DNA from: JAAFHI01 sp039793685
Lineage (GTDB): Bacteria > Acidobacteriota > Blastocatellia > Chloracidobacteriales > Chloracidobacteriaceae
Direction of reading: 5' to 3'
DNA: 64,000 nt
Assembly (NCBI GenBank): GCA_039793685.1
Contig: JBDRAL010000074.1
Coordinates: 6,707 to 70,706, forward strand
In this document: positions 1-8,314 of the stretch, in pieces
Layout: every line of letters starts with the position of its first letter
How positions within the stretch are numbered: the stretch's first letter is position 1
Program-made: the position numbers and the translations under genes
The notes under the pieces: model-generated
What the model saw: the letters and a program-made list of their open reading frames with translations, nothing else
Told to the model about the DNA's origin: nothing
The model's database searches: none

Positions 1-1095
1 GTTGCCCTGAAGACTGCACCAGATCGAACCGGACCGGTCTTCGTAAAGGGACAGGATGTCGTCCTGATCGAACACATCCGGCAGGGTGGCCTGGCTGTAT
101 CGGACCATCCGGCGCGCGCGTGTTTCGAACTTGTCGAGGCCGTGCTGGGTTCCGAACCAGACGTTGCCGTCGCGGTCCGCCAGAATGCTTTGAACGAAGT
201 CGTTCGACAGTCCGACCGGCGATTTCGGGTCGGCGGCGAACCGCTCGCAGGTCCCGGCGCGCGGGGCGAACCGAACGACGCCGGGATCGGTCGAAAGCCA
301 CAACCGGCCCTCGCGGTCGGGAGCCAGCGCGCGGATGACCCGCGCGGCGCGGAGTTCGGGCGGCGCGGCGGGATTCCCGTAAAACCGTTCGAAATCATCG
401 GTTTCCGGGCGGTAGCGACATAACCCGCTGGCCGTTCCGACCCAGAGCGCGCCGTCCGTGTCGAGCGTCATTCCGACAATCCGGTTTCCGCCGATTGAAC
501 GCGGGTTGCCGTCCGAGTACTGATAAAACTTCGGCCCGGCGCTCCGGTTCGGCCCGATGGCGGCGAGTCCGGATTCGTTCGTGCCGACCCAGAGCATCCC
601 GCTCCGGTCTTCAAGAATGGCATTGACGCGGGCATTCGGCGCGCCCCCCGCAGTGAGGGCCGGGACCGGGACCGTTACGAACGCGCCACGCGCCCGGTCG
701 TACCGGTTGAGGCCGCCGTTCGTCCCGACCCAGAGCGTCTTTTCACGATCTTCAAACAGCGCGTAGACCCGGTTTCCGGCGAGGCTGCCGGGCGTGTTCG
801 GGTCGGCCCGGAAAATCCGGAACTCATAGCCGTCATAGCGGTTAAGGCCGTCCTGCGTGCCGAACCACAGGTAGCCCTCGTGGTCTTGAAGTTCGCTCAG
901 CACGCTGCTCTGCGAAAGGCCGTCCTCGATGGTCAGCCGCCGGAAACGCTCGGTCGCGGGCGGGCGGTTGACCGGTGCGGTGGTCGGCGGGTCGGTCGGG
1001 ACTCCCGGCGTTCTTCCGGCAGCCGTCAGCCACGCCGTCATGACCATGACGAGCAGGCAACGCAACGGACCGTTCAAGGCGCGGACCAGAACCAT
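1..1095 (-). CDS. Two-component-regulator propeller sensor protein (5' part, continues past window start)
   Basis: The frame is open from an ATG at 1095 down to base 1, so the C-terminus lies outside the window. Residues 9-27 form a hydrophobic signal-like segment (LRCLLVMVMTAWLTAAG). After it, short beta-propeller repeats recur about every 45-60 residues: YLWFGTQDGLNRYDG, LWVGTNGGLNRYD, LWVGTNESGL, LWVGTASGLCRYR, LWLSTDPGVVRF and VWFGTQHGLDKFE. This W-x-G-T-x-x-G-L pattern is the Reg_prop repeat of extracytoplasmic sensor domains. Such proteins usually end in a histidine kinase, a diguanylate cyclase or a DNA-binding output; which applies here cannot be seen. No good ribosome-binding site precedes the ATG, and in-frame ATGs lie about 16-18 codons further in. 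The gene diverges from the purine nucleoside phosphorylase gene. Confidence 0.85.
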   Translation of the reverse strand, partial: MVLVRALNGPLRCLLVMVMTAWLTAAGRTPGVPTDPPTTAPVNRPPATERFRRLTIEDGLSQSSVLSELQDHEGYLWFGTQDGLNRYDGYEFRIFRADPNTPGSLAGNRVYALFEDREKTLWVGTNGGLNRYDRARGAFVTVPVPALTAGGAPNARVNAILEDRSGMLWVGTNESGLAAIGPNRSAGPKFYQYSDGNPRSIGGNRIVGMTLDTDGALWVGTASGLCRYRPETDDFERFYGNPAAPPELRAARVIRALAPDREGRLWLSTDPGVVRFAPRAGTCERFAADPKSPVGLSNDFVQSILADRDGNVWFGTQHGLDKFETRARRMVRYSQATLPDVFDQDDILSLYEDRSGSIWCSLQGN

Positions 1096-1469
1096 CGGCG
1101 GGGGATGAACACAGGGAAGGGATGGAGAATTTCAGTTCCTCCAGTCTACGGTCCGTCCGCCAAAGTCGAAAGCCCAAAAGTCCTGGGGATTGAGGAAGCG
1201 TTCCGCCGCGGTCCGGAACCGATTGCCTCTAAAAAAGACCGCGGCGAAACGGGGTTCGTCCGAAGTACTGTCGTCGGGCCAGAATCGGATTTCGACGCGA
1301 AGGAAACAACTTACCGGCGCGCCGGTTCTCTGCTATTCTTCCGCGCCTTTTTTTCCAACCGCGCGATGCAGCCGACGGATGTCCGGAATTCCCGAATTCC
1401 GTCTGAAACCCTTGTCGGGCGGTGGAAGGCGCGGCTTGTCCGCGCGTCATTTCGCAAGGAAACGAACGA
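1096..1469. other. Divergent intergenic region without a gene
   Basis: This 374-bp gap separates the propeller gene from the phosphorylase gene. I see no convincing coding frame and no heptamer array. A weak sigma-70-like pair (TTACCG at 1311, TATTCT at 1334, 17-bp spacer) could drive the rightward gene, but the match is poor. Confidence 0.4.
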
Positions 1470-2291
1470 ATGGAACACCTTTACGAAAAAGCCGTCGAAG
1501 CGGCGGATTTCCTGCGCTCGAAGCTCCCCCAGACTCCGGATGTTCTCGTCGTGCTGGGGTCAGGACTCGGCACGTTCGCCGAATCGCTCGAATCGCCCAT
1601 CCGGGTGGACTACAAGGAAATTCCGCATCTCCCCGCCTCGACGGTGGTCGGGCATCACGGACGGCAGATCTGCGGATTTACCGGCGGCAAGTTCGTCGCC
1701 GCGATGCAGGGCCGGTTTCATTTTTACGAGGGATACTCGATGCAGGAGGCGACCTTTTACCTGCGCGTCGCCAAACTGCTCGGCATCGAGAAAATCATCC
1801 TCACCAACTCGGCGGGCGGCCTCAAGGCGGATTTCGCGGCGGGCGACATCATGCTCATCGAGGACCACTTGAACTTCATGCATACGAATCCCCTGCGCGG
1901 TCATAACGACGAGCGCTTTGGACCGCGTTTTCCCGACATGACCGACGCCTACGACCGGGAATACCGGCAAATCGCCCGCGAGGAAGCCGAAAAACTCGGC
2001 ATTCCGCTCAAGGCGGGCGTCTATGCCGGGCTGCTCGGCCCGAGTTACGAAACGCCGGCGGAAATCCGGATGCTGCGGACGCTCGGCGCGGACGCGGTCG
2101 GAATGTCCACCGTGCCGGAAGCCATCGTCGCCCGCCACATGGGCCAGCGCGTTTTGGGCTTTTCGTGCATCTCGAACCTCGCCGCGGGCATCCTCGACCA
2201 GCCGATCAATCATGAGGAAGTCCTGGAAACCGGCACGCGAATTGCCGAGTCGTTTGTCACGTTGCTTCAGCGCGTCATCGCGCGAATGTAG
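1470..2291 (+). CDS. punA: Purine nucleoside phosphorylase (trimeric PNP-I/MTAP class)
   Basis: The 273-residue product cleaves purine (deoxy)ribonucleosides with phosphate to free base and (deoxy)ribose-1-phosphate in the cytoplasmic purine salvage pathway. Family signatures are visible: the phosphate loop LGSGLG at residues 29-34, GRFHFYEGY near 88, TNSAGG near 112, GPSYETPAEIR near 190, GADAVGMSTVPEA near 207 and the base-binding Asn in SCISNLAAG. ATG 1470 is chosen because AAGGA lies 9 bp upstream and the family N-terminus starts here; an in-frame ATG at 1422 adds 16 atypical residues. The TAG stop is the first unit of a heptamer array. The purine salvage gene apt lies far away at 51 kb, so there is no salvage operon. 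Confidence 0.92.
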   Translation: MEHLYEKAVEAADFLRSKLPQTPDVLVVLGSGLGTFAESLESPIRVDYKEIPHLPASTVVGHHGRQICGFTGGKFVAAMQGRFHFYEGYSMQEATFYLRVAKLLGIEKIILTNSAGGLKADFAAGDIMLIEDHLNFMHTNPLRGHNDERFGPRFPDMTDAYDREYRQIAREEAEKLGIPLKAGVYAGLLGPSYETPAEIRMLRTLGADAVGMSTVPEAIVARHMGQRVLGFSCISNLAAGILDQPINHEEVLETGTRIAESFVTLLQRVIARM

Positions 2292-2420
2292 CAGTTAGTA
2301 GTCAGTAGTCAGCAGTTAGCAGTCAGTCGTTCGTCGCCAGCGGTCAGTTGTTGATGGTCAGTCGCCGGAGGCCGGTTTAAGAGCGGTTGGTAGTCAGTTG
2401 TTTGCGTTCAGTCGCCGGAG
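2288..2420. repeat. Heptamer array, AGTTAGC/AGTCAGT type
   Basis: Units of 7 bp (AGTTAGT, AGTCAGT, AGTCAGC and decayed forms) run from the phosphorylase stop codon into the recA upstream region. Unlike most loci in the window, I see no complementary arm on the right. The rest of the gap to recA holds one perfect hairpin (2438-2459) and no gene. Confidence 0.8.
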
Positions 2421-2437
2421 ACGACGAAAGATCGTTA

Positions 2438-2459
2438 GCCTATGGCGCAAGCCATAGGC
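2438..2459. repeat. Perfect 9-bp hairpin with GCAA tetraloop
   Basis: GCCTATGGC and GCCATAGGC pair perfectly around a GCAA loop, a stable GNRA-type tetraloop in RNA. It sits 166 bp upstream of recA. No T-run follows, so it is not an obvious terminator. The stem resembles those of the REP-like hairpins at 8781 and 46334 but lacks their loop. Confidence 0.7.
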
Positions 2460-2624
2460 AAAGGGTTGAAAAAAAACGCGCCAACAGGTACGAACGATTG
2501 GCAAATTCAACCACGAGTTGCACAAGAAGCGGGCGGGAATGGAATCCCCGAACCCGTCCTGAACGAAGGATGCACGCGACAAGGGTCGCGATAACCAGAA
2601 AAACGAAACGGAGAACGAAATCTC

Positions 2625-3716
2625 ATGTCAGACGAAAAACAGGAAAGAAATAAAGCCATCGACGCCGCCATCGCGGGACTCGAAAAGCAGTTCGGCAAGG
2701 GCGTCATCATGAAACTCGGCGACCGGAAGGCCATCGAGATTCCGGCGATTTCGACGAGCTGTCTCAGCCTCGACGCTGCTATCGGCGTCGGCGGTCTGCC
2801 GCGTGGCCGAATCGTTGAAATCTACGGTCCGGAATCGGGCGGGAAAACCACGCTTTCGTTGCACGTCGTCGCCGAAGCCCAGCGCCGGGGCGGCAACGTG
2901 GCCTTCATCGACGCCGAACATGCCCTCGACCCCGGCTACGCCGCGAAACTCGGCGTGGATACCGCCAACCTGTTCATTTCACAGCCGGATAGCGGCGAAC
3001 AGGCGCTTGAAATCGCCGAAGCGCTCGTCCGTTCGACGGCGTTCGACCTCGTCGTGGTGGACTCGGTCGCGGCGCTCGTCCCGAAAGCCGAACTCGAAGG
3101 CGACATGGGCGACTCGTTGCCCGGCCTCCAGGCCCGCCTGATGTCGCAGGCGCTGCGGAAACTCACCGCCGTCGCCAACCGGACCAACACCTGCCTGATT
3201 TTCATCAACCAGATTCGCGAGAAGATCGGCGTCATGTTCGGCTCGCCGGAGACCACCACCGGCGGACGCGCGCTCAAGTTCTACGCCTCGCTTCGTCTCG
3301 ACATCCGCCGCATCGGCGCGATCAAGGACGGCGAGGACGTGGTCGGCAACCGCACCAAGGTCAAGATCGTGAAGAACAAGCTGGCCCCGCCCTTCAAGGA
3401 AGTCGAATTCGACATCATCTACGGCAAGGGCGTCTCCCGCGAAGGCGACCTGCTTGACCTCGCTGTCGAAAACAAGCTGGTCGACAAGAGCGGCGCCTGG
3501 TTTTCGCTCAAGGGCGGCGAACGGCTCGCGCAGGGTCGTGAAAACGCCAAGCAGGCCATCGCGTCCAATCCCGAACTGATGGAACGCCTCGACCGCGAGT
3601 TGCGCGCCATCCTCATGCCCAAAACCGTCAAGGCCGACGTGACCGACAGCGACGCCCCGGAAGCTCCGGAACCGATCGCCAAGCCGGCGGGCCGGGCGAA
3701 ACCGACCACCGCGTAA
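2625..3716 (+). CDS. recA: Recombinase RecA
   Basis: The 363-residue product is the ATP-dependent strand-exchange protein of homologous recombination and the SOS co-protease. Walker A is GPESGGKTT at residues 68-76. Other canonical blocks are FIDAEHALDP, VVVDSVAALVPKAELEGD, FINQIREKIGVMFG and TTTGGRALKFYAS. The length is normal, with a short Pro/Ala-rich acidic tail (DSDAPEAPEPIAKPAG). The ATG at 2625 follows GGAG at 2610. No LexA box that I can recognise is visible upstream. Downstream the stop TAA runs straight into a GTCTGGA heptamer array. Confidence 0.98.
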   Translation: MSDEKQERNKAIDAAIAGLEKQFGKGVIMKLGDRKAIEIPAISTSCLSLDAAIGVGGLPRGRIVEIYGPESGGKTTLSLHVVAEAQRRGGNVAFIDAEHALDPGYAAKLGVDTANLFISQPDSGEQALEIAEALVRSTAFDLVVVDSVAALVPKAELEGDMGDSLPGLQARLMSQALRKLTAVANRTNTCLIFINQIREKIGVMFGSPETTTGGRALKFYASLRLDIRRIGAIKDGEDVVGNRTKVKIVKNKLAPPFKEVEFDIIYGKGVSREGDLLDLAVENKLVDKSGAWFSLKGGERLAQGRENAKQAIASNPELMERLDRELRAILMPKTVKADVTDSDAPEAPEPIAKPAGRAKPTTA

Positions 3717-3721
3717 AAAAA

Positions 3722-3900
3722 CAGTCTGGAGTCTGGAGTCGAAAGTCTGGAGTCAGGAAACTGATTCTTGAATGTTCGATTCGGACTCCCGACCCGAACA
3801 ACCGAAAAACAGTCTGGAGTCGAGCAGCCAGAGTCGGAAAACGAATTTTGAACTTCCGATTTGGACTCACGACTCCAGACTCACGACTCCAGACTTCTCC
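3722..3900. repeat. Paired heptamer arms, GTCTGGA / TCCAGAC type
   Basis: The left arm (3722-3766) is built of GTCTGGA units, with further GTCTGGA-like units near 3810-3840. The right arm (3863-3897) is the complement (ACTCCAG, ACTCACG). The arms can pair across the recA-nnr gap. The right arm ends 7 bp before the nnr start, so no ordinary ribosome-binding site is left. Confidence 0.85.
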
Positions 3901-3903
3901 CTA

Positions 3904-5508
3904 ATGCAGCCAATCCTCACCGCCGCGCACATGACCGAGGTGGACCGCCTGACGACCGAACGGTTCGGCATCAGCGGGCTGCTTCTCATGGAAAACGCGG
4001 CAGTCGGGGCGACGATTGCCATCGAACAGCATTTCGGCCCGATGGCGGGGCGACGAGTCCGCATTTTCTGCGGCAAGGGCAACAACGGCGGGGACGGCGC
4101 GGCGGTCGCGCGGCAGTTGTGGATGCGCGGCGCGCGCGCGGAAGTCCTTCTTTTCGGAAAACGCGAAACGGCGAAGGGTGACGCGCGGATCAATTTCGAC
4201 ATCGTCAATTCGCTCGCCGGACAGTCGGACCGCCTGATTTTCCGGGAAATCCTTTCGGAACAGGAATTTGCGGCAATCGTCGCGGAGCCGCGCCCCGATC
4301 TGCACGTCGATGCACTGTTCGGGACGGGCCTCATGCGCGGCCTTGAAGGCATTTTCGTGAAAGTGGTGGAATATCTGAACGCGACCCGCTGGGACGACGC
4401 CTCTCCCGTACCGATCTGCGCGCTCGACCTGCCGTCCGGACTCGCCGCCGATGACGGAAATTTCATCGGCAGCCATGTCGCCGCCGATTTGACCGTGACT
4501 TTTACCGCGCCGAAAGCGGCCAACGTCGTGCCGCCCGCCTCCGATGCCAACGGCAAACTTCAGGTCATCCACATCGGATCGCCCGCCGCGCTCGCGGCCT
4601 CAACGGGAACGCACACGGCCCAGCTTCATCTTGTGGAAACCGCCGATGTACGAGGCTATTTGAACCGGACGAAGCGTCCGGCAGGGGCGCACAAGGGGAT
4701 GGTCGGCCACGTTTTACTGGTCGCCGGTTCGCGCGGCAAAACCGGCGCGGCCGCGCTGGCGTCGGAAGCCGTACTGCGTGCCGGGGCGGGACTGCTGACC
4801 GTGGCGACGCCCGTGACATCGCAGCGAATGCTCGTCAGCCAGGCAATTTCGGAAGCAATGACCATCGGCGTGCCGGAAACGCCCAACGGTGGCTATGCCT
4901 TTGACGCGGTCAACGGTCTGCTCGCGGCGGCACAGGGACGGACGGTCCTTGCCGTCGGTCCCGGCATCGGAGAGGAAGACACGACCAGGCGGGTCGTCCG
5001 GCATCTCGTTGAAAAGACGACGGTTCCGCTCGTTCTTGATGCCGACGCGCTGAACTGCCTCAGCCCGTGGAAGGAAATCAAGGGTACGGCCGAGCGGCCG
5101 ATTATCCTCACGCCGCATCCCGGCGAAATGGCCCGCCTGCTCGACGTTTCGACGAAAGTCGTCACCGCCGACCGCATCACTGCCGCCCGTCGCCTCGCGA
5201 CCTCGTTTTCGCTGATTGTGGTTTTGAAGGGCCAGCGGACGGTCGTCGCCGCGCCCGACGGCAATGTGTACATCAATCCGACCGGCAATCCGGGAATGGC
5301 GACCGGCGGCAGCGGCGACGTGTTGACCGGCATCCTCGCCGGACTGCTCGCCCAGACGCCGAACAACGCGCTCAAGGTCACGCTCGCCGCCGTCTACCTG
5401 CACGGCCTCGCGGGCGATCTCGCCGCCGCCGACCTCGGCGAACGCGCCGTCATCGCCTCCGACCTCACCGCCCGCCTCGGCGCGGCGTTCAAATCCCTTC
5501 AGGCGTAA
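3904..5508 (+). CDS. nnr: Bifunctional NAD(P)H-hydrate epimerase / ADP-dependent NAD(P)H-hydrate dehydratase
   Basis: The product of 534 residues repairs hydrated NAD(P)H. The N-terminal YjeF domain (about 1-215) carries GKGNNGGDG near residue 57 and epimerises the hydrate. The C-terminal ribokinase-like domain (about 235-530) carries LTPHPGEMARLL, VVLKGQRTVVAAPDG and GNPGMATGGSGDVLTG near 462 and dehydrates it. ATG 3904 is chosen because MQPILTAAHMTEVDRL is the family N-terminus. The open frame continues 44 codons upstream, but those codons read a heptamer array and are spurious. No clear ribosome-binding site is left by the repeat. Confidence 0.95.
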   Translation: MQPILTAAHMTEVDRLTTERFGISGLLLMENAAVGATIAIEQHFGPMAGRRVRIFCGKGNNGGDGAAVARQLWMRGARAEVLLFGKRETAKGDARINFDIVNSLAGQSDRLIFREILSEQEFAAIVAEPRPDLHVDALFGTGLMRGLEGIFVKVVEYLNATRWDDASPVPICALDLPSGLAADDGNFIGSHVAADLTVTFTAPKAANVVPPASDANGKLQVIHIGSPAALAASTGTHTAQLHLVETADVRGYLNRTKRPAGAHKGMVGHVLLVAGSRGKTGAAALASEAVLRAGAGLLTVATPVTSQRMLVSQAISEAMTIGVPETPNGGYAFDAVNGLLAAAQGRTVLAVGPGIGEEDTTRRVVRHLVEKTTVPLVLDADALNCLSPWKEIKGTAERPIILTPHPGEMARLLDVSTKVVTADRITAARRLATSFSLIVVLKGQRTVVAAPDGNVYINPTGNPGMATGGSGDVLTGILAGLLAQTPNNALKVTLAAVYLHGLAGDLAAADLGERAVIASDLTARLGAAFKSLQA

Positions 5509-5548
5509 CCCGCCGCTGGCGCGGCTCGGGAACCGGGACCGCTCCGTT

Positions 5549-5602
5549 CCGAGGGCTGCGCTCCGCTTGCCCTCGGCTATCATAAGGTCGCCCCGCTGGG
5601 GC
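5549..5602. repeat. Two small palindromes downstream of nnr
   Basis: CCGAGGGC (5549) and GCCCTCGG (5569) form a hairpin around a 12-base loop, followed by GCCCC-GCT-GGGGC at 5590-5602. The first is REP-like. A longer-range inverted repeat, CTGGAACTTT (5624) with AAAGTTCCAG (5708), spans the next 90 bp. No gene is visible in 5509-5751. Confidence 0.6.
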
Positions 5603-5672
5603 TTTGGTTGGTCGTTTTTCCCTCTGGAACTTTCAGCCAGACGCCTCAAAAGAATCGCGCAACCCCACATGT

Positions 5673-5720
5673 AATAATGATCGCGCGCGTACGGTTCCCC
5701 AACTTTGAAAGTTCCAGGAT
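5673..5720. repeat. 48-bp direct repeat with alternating-CG core, copy 1
   Basis: The copy contains the core GATCGCGCGCGTACG followed by a TTCCCCAAC block and the small palindrome AACTTTGAAAGTT. It matches 6240-6287 in about 43 of 48 positions, in the same orientation. The two copies bracket the low-GC gene at 5752-6192. Confidence 0.85.
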
Positions 5721-5751
5721 GTGCCGTAGTCACAAACAACTGAAAATTGCT

Positions 5752-6192
5752 CTAAAGAAACTGAGCCACAAGGAATTCATTAAATGATTTCCAAGTGGGA
5801 TTGAATTGCCCGTTCAGCATCAGATTAATTTCTGCTTCAGTAACCAGGTAGACATGGTCTTTGGAAATATCGAAAAGAAGAACTGCTTCACCACTAAAAG
5901 AACTTAAAGGAATGATGTTTCGGGGAAGAACTCCCCAAGGCCGCTTTTCCCAGAAGTATTCCAGCCTGGATTCATAGCTTGAATAAAGAAAAAACCAACA
6001 AATATGGTCAAACTCGACATCTTTCCCGAGAAATGCCGGTTCTGAAAAAATCAGGTAAAATTCAAAAATATCGGATTCAGGGTGTATTCCAAAGTCACTT
6101 AAAATCTTTGCATATTTTAGTTGTCCATCTTCATTTAAGAGTCTTGAGTATTTTTTCTCATCCAGCTTCTTAATGACTTCCGGTGTAATCAT
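5752..6192 (-). CDS. SMI1/KNR4 (SUKH)-like protein, putative immunity protein
   Basis: The 146-residue soluble protein is much richer in A+T than its neighbours. It has the general SUKH layout: an N-terminal helix pair, then HPESDIFEFYLIFSEP, a central PLSSFSGEAVLLFDIS strand block, and a C-terminal FNEFLVAQFL helix. SUKH proteins often act as immunity proteins against polymorphic or contact-dependent toxins, but no toxin gene is visible nearby. The ATG at 6192 follows GGAG 11 bp upstream. The gene is flanked by 48-bp direct repeats, which with its base composition suggests acquisition as a cassette. The family call rests on pattern only and could be wrong. Confidence 0.6.
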   Translation of the reverse strand: MITPEVIKKLDEKKYSRLLNEDGQLKYAKILSDFGIHPESDIFEFYLIFSEPAFLGKDVEFDHICWFFLYSSYESRLEYFWEKRPWGVLPRNIIPLSSFSGEAVLLFDISKDHVYLVTEAEINLMLNGQFNPTWKSFNEFLVAQFL

Positions 6193-6239
6193 TTCTACGT
6201 TAGCTCCAAAGACCTTCTTTTTGGTTTCCCCATTAAAAT

Positions 6240-6287
6240 AATAAAGATCGCGCGCGTACGATTCCCCAACCTTGAAAGTTCCCGAAT
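6240..6287. repeat. 48-bp direct repeat with alternating-CG core, copy 2
   Basis: Same orientation as the copy at 5673-5720, with about five mismatches. It lies just upstream of the SUKH-like gene on the opposite flank from copy 1. Confidence 0.85.
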
Positions 6288-6296
6288 CCGTCTCGC

Positions 6297-6341
6297 TAAC
6301 TACTAACTACTAACTGCTAACCACTAACTGCTCCCTGCTAG
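6297..6341. repeat. Heptamer array, CTAACTA type, single arm
   Basis: Units such as TAACTAC, TAACTGC and TAACCAC with 7-bp period. No left partner arm is visible nearby. The TAG stop of the minus-strand gene 6338-7306 lies inside the last unit. Confidence 0.8.
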
Positions 6342-7306
6342 CACCCCCCGCCCGCGCCCTGATACAGCTTCTGCCACTTGCCCTTCCGCTTTCCGAAAAT
6401 CGTGAAATCGTGGCTTTCGTAGTAGGTCGTCCGGACGATGACTTCCGCCACCTTGTCGCCGTCGAGGTCGGCGTAATCCACGAGAAGCGGGATATGGATG
6501 GCTGTTTCGTCGCCCTTCGATGAATAGTAAAACTCGAAGGCGATTTTGTACTTGCCCGGTTCGACCCGTTCGAGGATGACGAACAGGGAATCGACAAACT
6601 CGTACTTTTTCCGCTCGACCGTGAACGTCCCGATCAGTTCCGCCGTGCCGTCGCCGTCGAGGTCGGCGGCGGTCAGATTTTCCGATTTCATCCGTTCGAG
6701 CGCGTCTTCCGGCGTGCCGTTGCGCTTCATCGCTTCCTTCGCGACGAGGGTGGCGGCCTCGCGTTCGGCCACGGTCGGGGCGAAGCGGGTCGAGCGCGCC
6801 GCGCCGAGCGTCGGCGAGTCGGTCGCCAGCGCGTAGACCTTCGGTTTCAGCGGCGCGGTCGTCTTCAAACGCGCCTGCGCGGACGTCCCCGAACAGCCCG
6901 GTTCGAGGTATTTGACGACCGTGGCCGTCCCGGCGGGCGCGCCGCCGAACAGCATCCGGTACGCAGTTCCAGCCTTGAAGTACTTGGAAATAAAAGGCTT
7001 GATCGTTTTTTCGGAGCGTCCGTCGGCATCCACCGGCGGCTCGGAGAAGGTCCCGTTGTCCACCAGTACGACCGGCTCGATGTAGTTCATCGTCTCGGCC
7101 TTCGTGATGGCGAACACCGCGAACTTCGTCGCCGACCCGGTTGAAATCGGCTTTTTGGCGTCCGGTTTTTTATCCGCGGGCTTGGCCGTCGGCTTGGCGG
7201 CGGGACTTTGGGGCGATTTTTTAACGATGGGCTTGGACTGCGCGAAAACCGGCGCAAGAAAGAGCAATCCGGCGCAGGCGGGAGCGATCAGATTCTGGAA
7301 TTTCAT
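6338..7306 (-). CDS. Secreted FG-GAP/VCBS-like protein of unknown function
   Basis: The 322-residue product starts with a signal peptide (about residues 1-22, ending at VFAQS), then a Lys/Pro/Ala-rich linker to about residue 55. Two calcium-loop-like motifs, ADLDGDGTAELIG and ADLDGDKVAEVIV, resemble the D-x-D-x-D-G loops of FG-GAP/VCBS propeller repeats, but there are only two of them. No catalytic motif is recognised. The secreted protein at 21276-22190 has a similar single motif (DLNKDGVAEIRA). The stop TAG is taken from a heptamer array. An export role is supported; the function is not known. Confidence 0.75.
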   Translation of the reverse strand: MKFQNLIAPACAGLLFLAPVFAQSKPIVKKSPQSPAAKPTAKPADKKPDAKKPISTGSATKFAVFAITKAETMNYIEPVVLVDNGTFSEPPVDADGRSEKTIKPFISKYFKAGTAYRMLFGGAPAGTATVVKYLEPGCSGTSAQARLKTTAPLKPKVYALATDSPTLGAARSTRFAPTVAEREAATLVAKEAMKRNGTPEDALERMKSENLTAADLDGDGTAELIGTFTVERKKYEFVDSLFVILERVEPGKYKIAFEFYYSSKGDETAIHIPLLVDYADLDGDKVAEVIVRTTYYESHDFTIFGKRKGKWQKLYQGAGGGC

Positions 7307-7395
7307 AAAACCGTTAGGATTGAAGGATAAAAATTTTGCCTGGTGGGCGCGGAAGAAGAGTACTTCCTGGCTGAAAACACAGCCAAAGGAAGAAC

Positions 7396-7680
7396 TTACC
7401 CTATCTCCTGTACTTTTACTTCGCTGAACGACAGGGCCGAAAGAACGATTTCACCTGCCACTTCGGCGCCAAATCCGTTTTTCCCGCCAAAAAAGCAAAG
7501 GTAAAAACCGTATGGTTCGACTTTTGCCATGACGGTTGGCATCTGGCAGTTGGTTGCCGGCGCTCGGTATTCCCAGCCTTGGGATGATCTTTGGCCGCAC
7601 CCTCCAAGTATATTTTGGAGAATCCTTTCGCCCGCCTCGGTCGAGGGAAGCGAAACAAGGATTCGGTACTCAAAACCCAT
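7396..7680 (-). CDS. Small hypothetical protein
   Basis: A protein of about 94 residues, starting GFEYRILVSLPSTEAGER and containing a hydrophobic stretch YGFYLCFFGG. I prefer the ATG at 7680 because GGAG lies 9 bp upstream; another in-frame ATG at 7695 has none. It lies 32 bp downstream of the SUKH-like gene at 7713-8264 on the same strand, so the two may be co-transcribed. I do not recognise the family. The immunity-type neighbourhood suggests an accessory role, which is inference only. Confidence 0.55.
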   Translation of the reverse strand: MGFEYRILVSLPSTEAGERILQNILGGCGQRSSQGWEYRAPATNCQMPTVMAKVEPYGFYLCFFGGKNGFGAEVAGEIVLSALSFSEVKVQEIG

Positions 7681-7712
7681 TGGGGAGAACTCCATGAAAA
7701 TTCGTTAGTCGT

Positions 7713-8264
7713 TCATTCTGGGGAATCAAAATCTTCATGGTAGCGGCGGAATTGTTCACCTGGGTCATCAAAGGTACCCAATTTTTCCCAAATCTCTTCG
7801 TGATTGTTTGCCGTGATGGGAATCCCAAGTCCCTGAAGCCAGATTTTGATCTCCGAGAATTCCTCTTCCGTATCGGAGTCGGAAAGCACGAGAAGGTAAT
7901 CCGCGAGATTTCTGCTGTGCAGGTAAAACTGCCCTTCGTTGTCGAGTTCAATAATGGGAGATTCGGCGATTGAGCGGTTTTCCTCACCGAGCCAGTAGCC
8001 AATCAATGCGCCATCTTCTACTTGGGCGACGAAAGCGATCTGGTCAAACATTCGTTGGTACAAATGAGGCAGAGTGCCATCTGGCTCATAGTATCCTTCA
8101 AAAAGACCGTCACTTATTTCCTCAATCAAGGTGAGTGCAAACCGCCTTGTAAGCATGGGGTCGTTCTTTAACTGCGCTATCCATAGAAGCGCCAAATCGT
8201 GTGGAACGGGTTGTCCACGAAGGCAGTTTTTTGAAACTTGGGAAAGTGTCTGTTCAAGGTCCAT
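7713..8264 (-). CDS. SMI1/KNR4 (SUKH)-like protein, second copy in the cluster
   Basis: A 183-residue acidic cytoplasmic protein. The segment QVEDGALIGYWLGEEN followed by PIIELDNEGQFYLHS and NLADYLLVLSD matches the usual SUKH order: a glycine-rich strand with a YW pair, a strand ending in a status readout, then a helix. Its GC content is below that of the core genes. ATG 8264 (MDLEQTLSQ) has GGAG about 11 bp upstream; a GTG at 8285 is an alternative. It is followed by the small gene at 7396-7680 and preceded by 8315-8740 on the same strand. The family assignment is by pattern and moderately sure. Confidence 0.6.
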   Translation of the reverse strand: MDLEQTLSQVSKNCLRGQPVPHDLALLWIAQLKNDPMLTRRFALTLIEEISDGLFEGYYEPDGTLPHLYQRMFDQIAFVAQVEDGALIGYWLGEENRSIAESPIIELDNEGQFYLHSRNLADYLLVLSDSDTEEEFSEIKIWLQGLGIPITANNHEEIWEKLGTFDDPGEQFRRYHEDFDSPE

Positions 8265-8314
8265 TTCGGCAAACGCTCCAAACACTCTAAATATTTCTTT
8301 TTGAAAGAGTCGTA

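Noticed and set aside
2231..2248. Sigma-54-like CCGGCACG-N4-TTGCC within punA
   Set aside because: Two mismatches at key positions and nearly 400 bp from recA; likely chance.
2470..2624. LexA operator upstream of recA
   Set aside because: No convincing dyad of a known LexA type; lineage-specific boxes cannot be excluded by eye.
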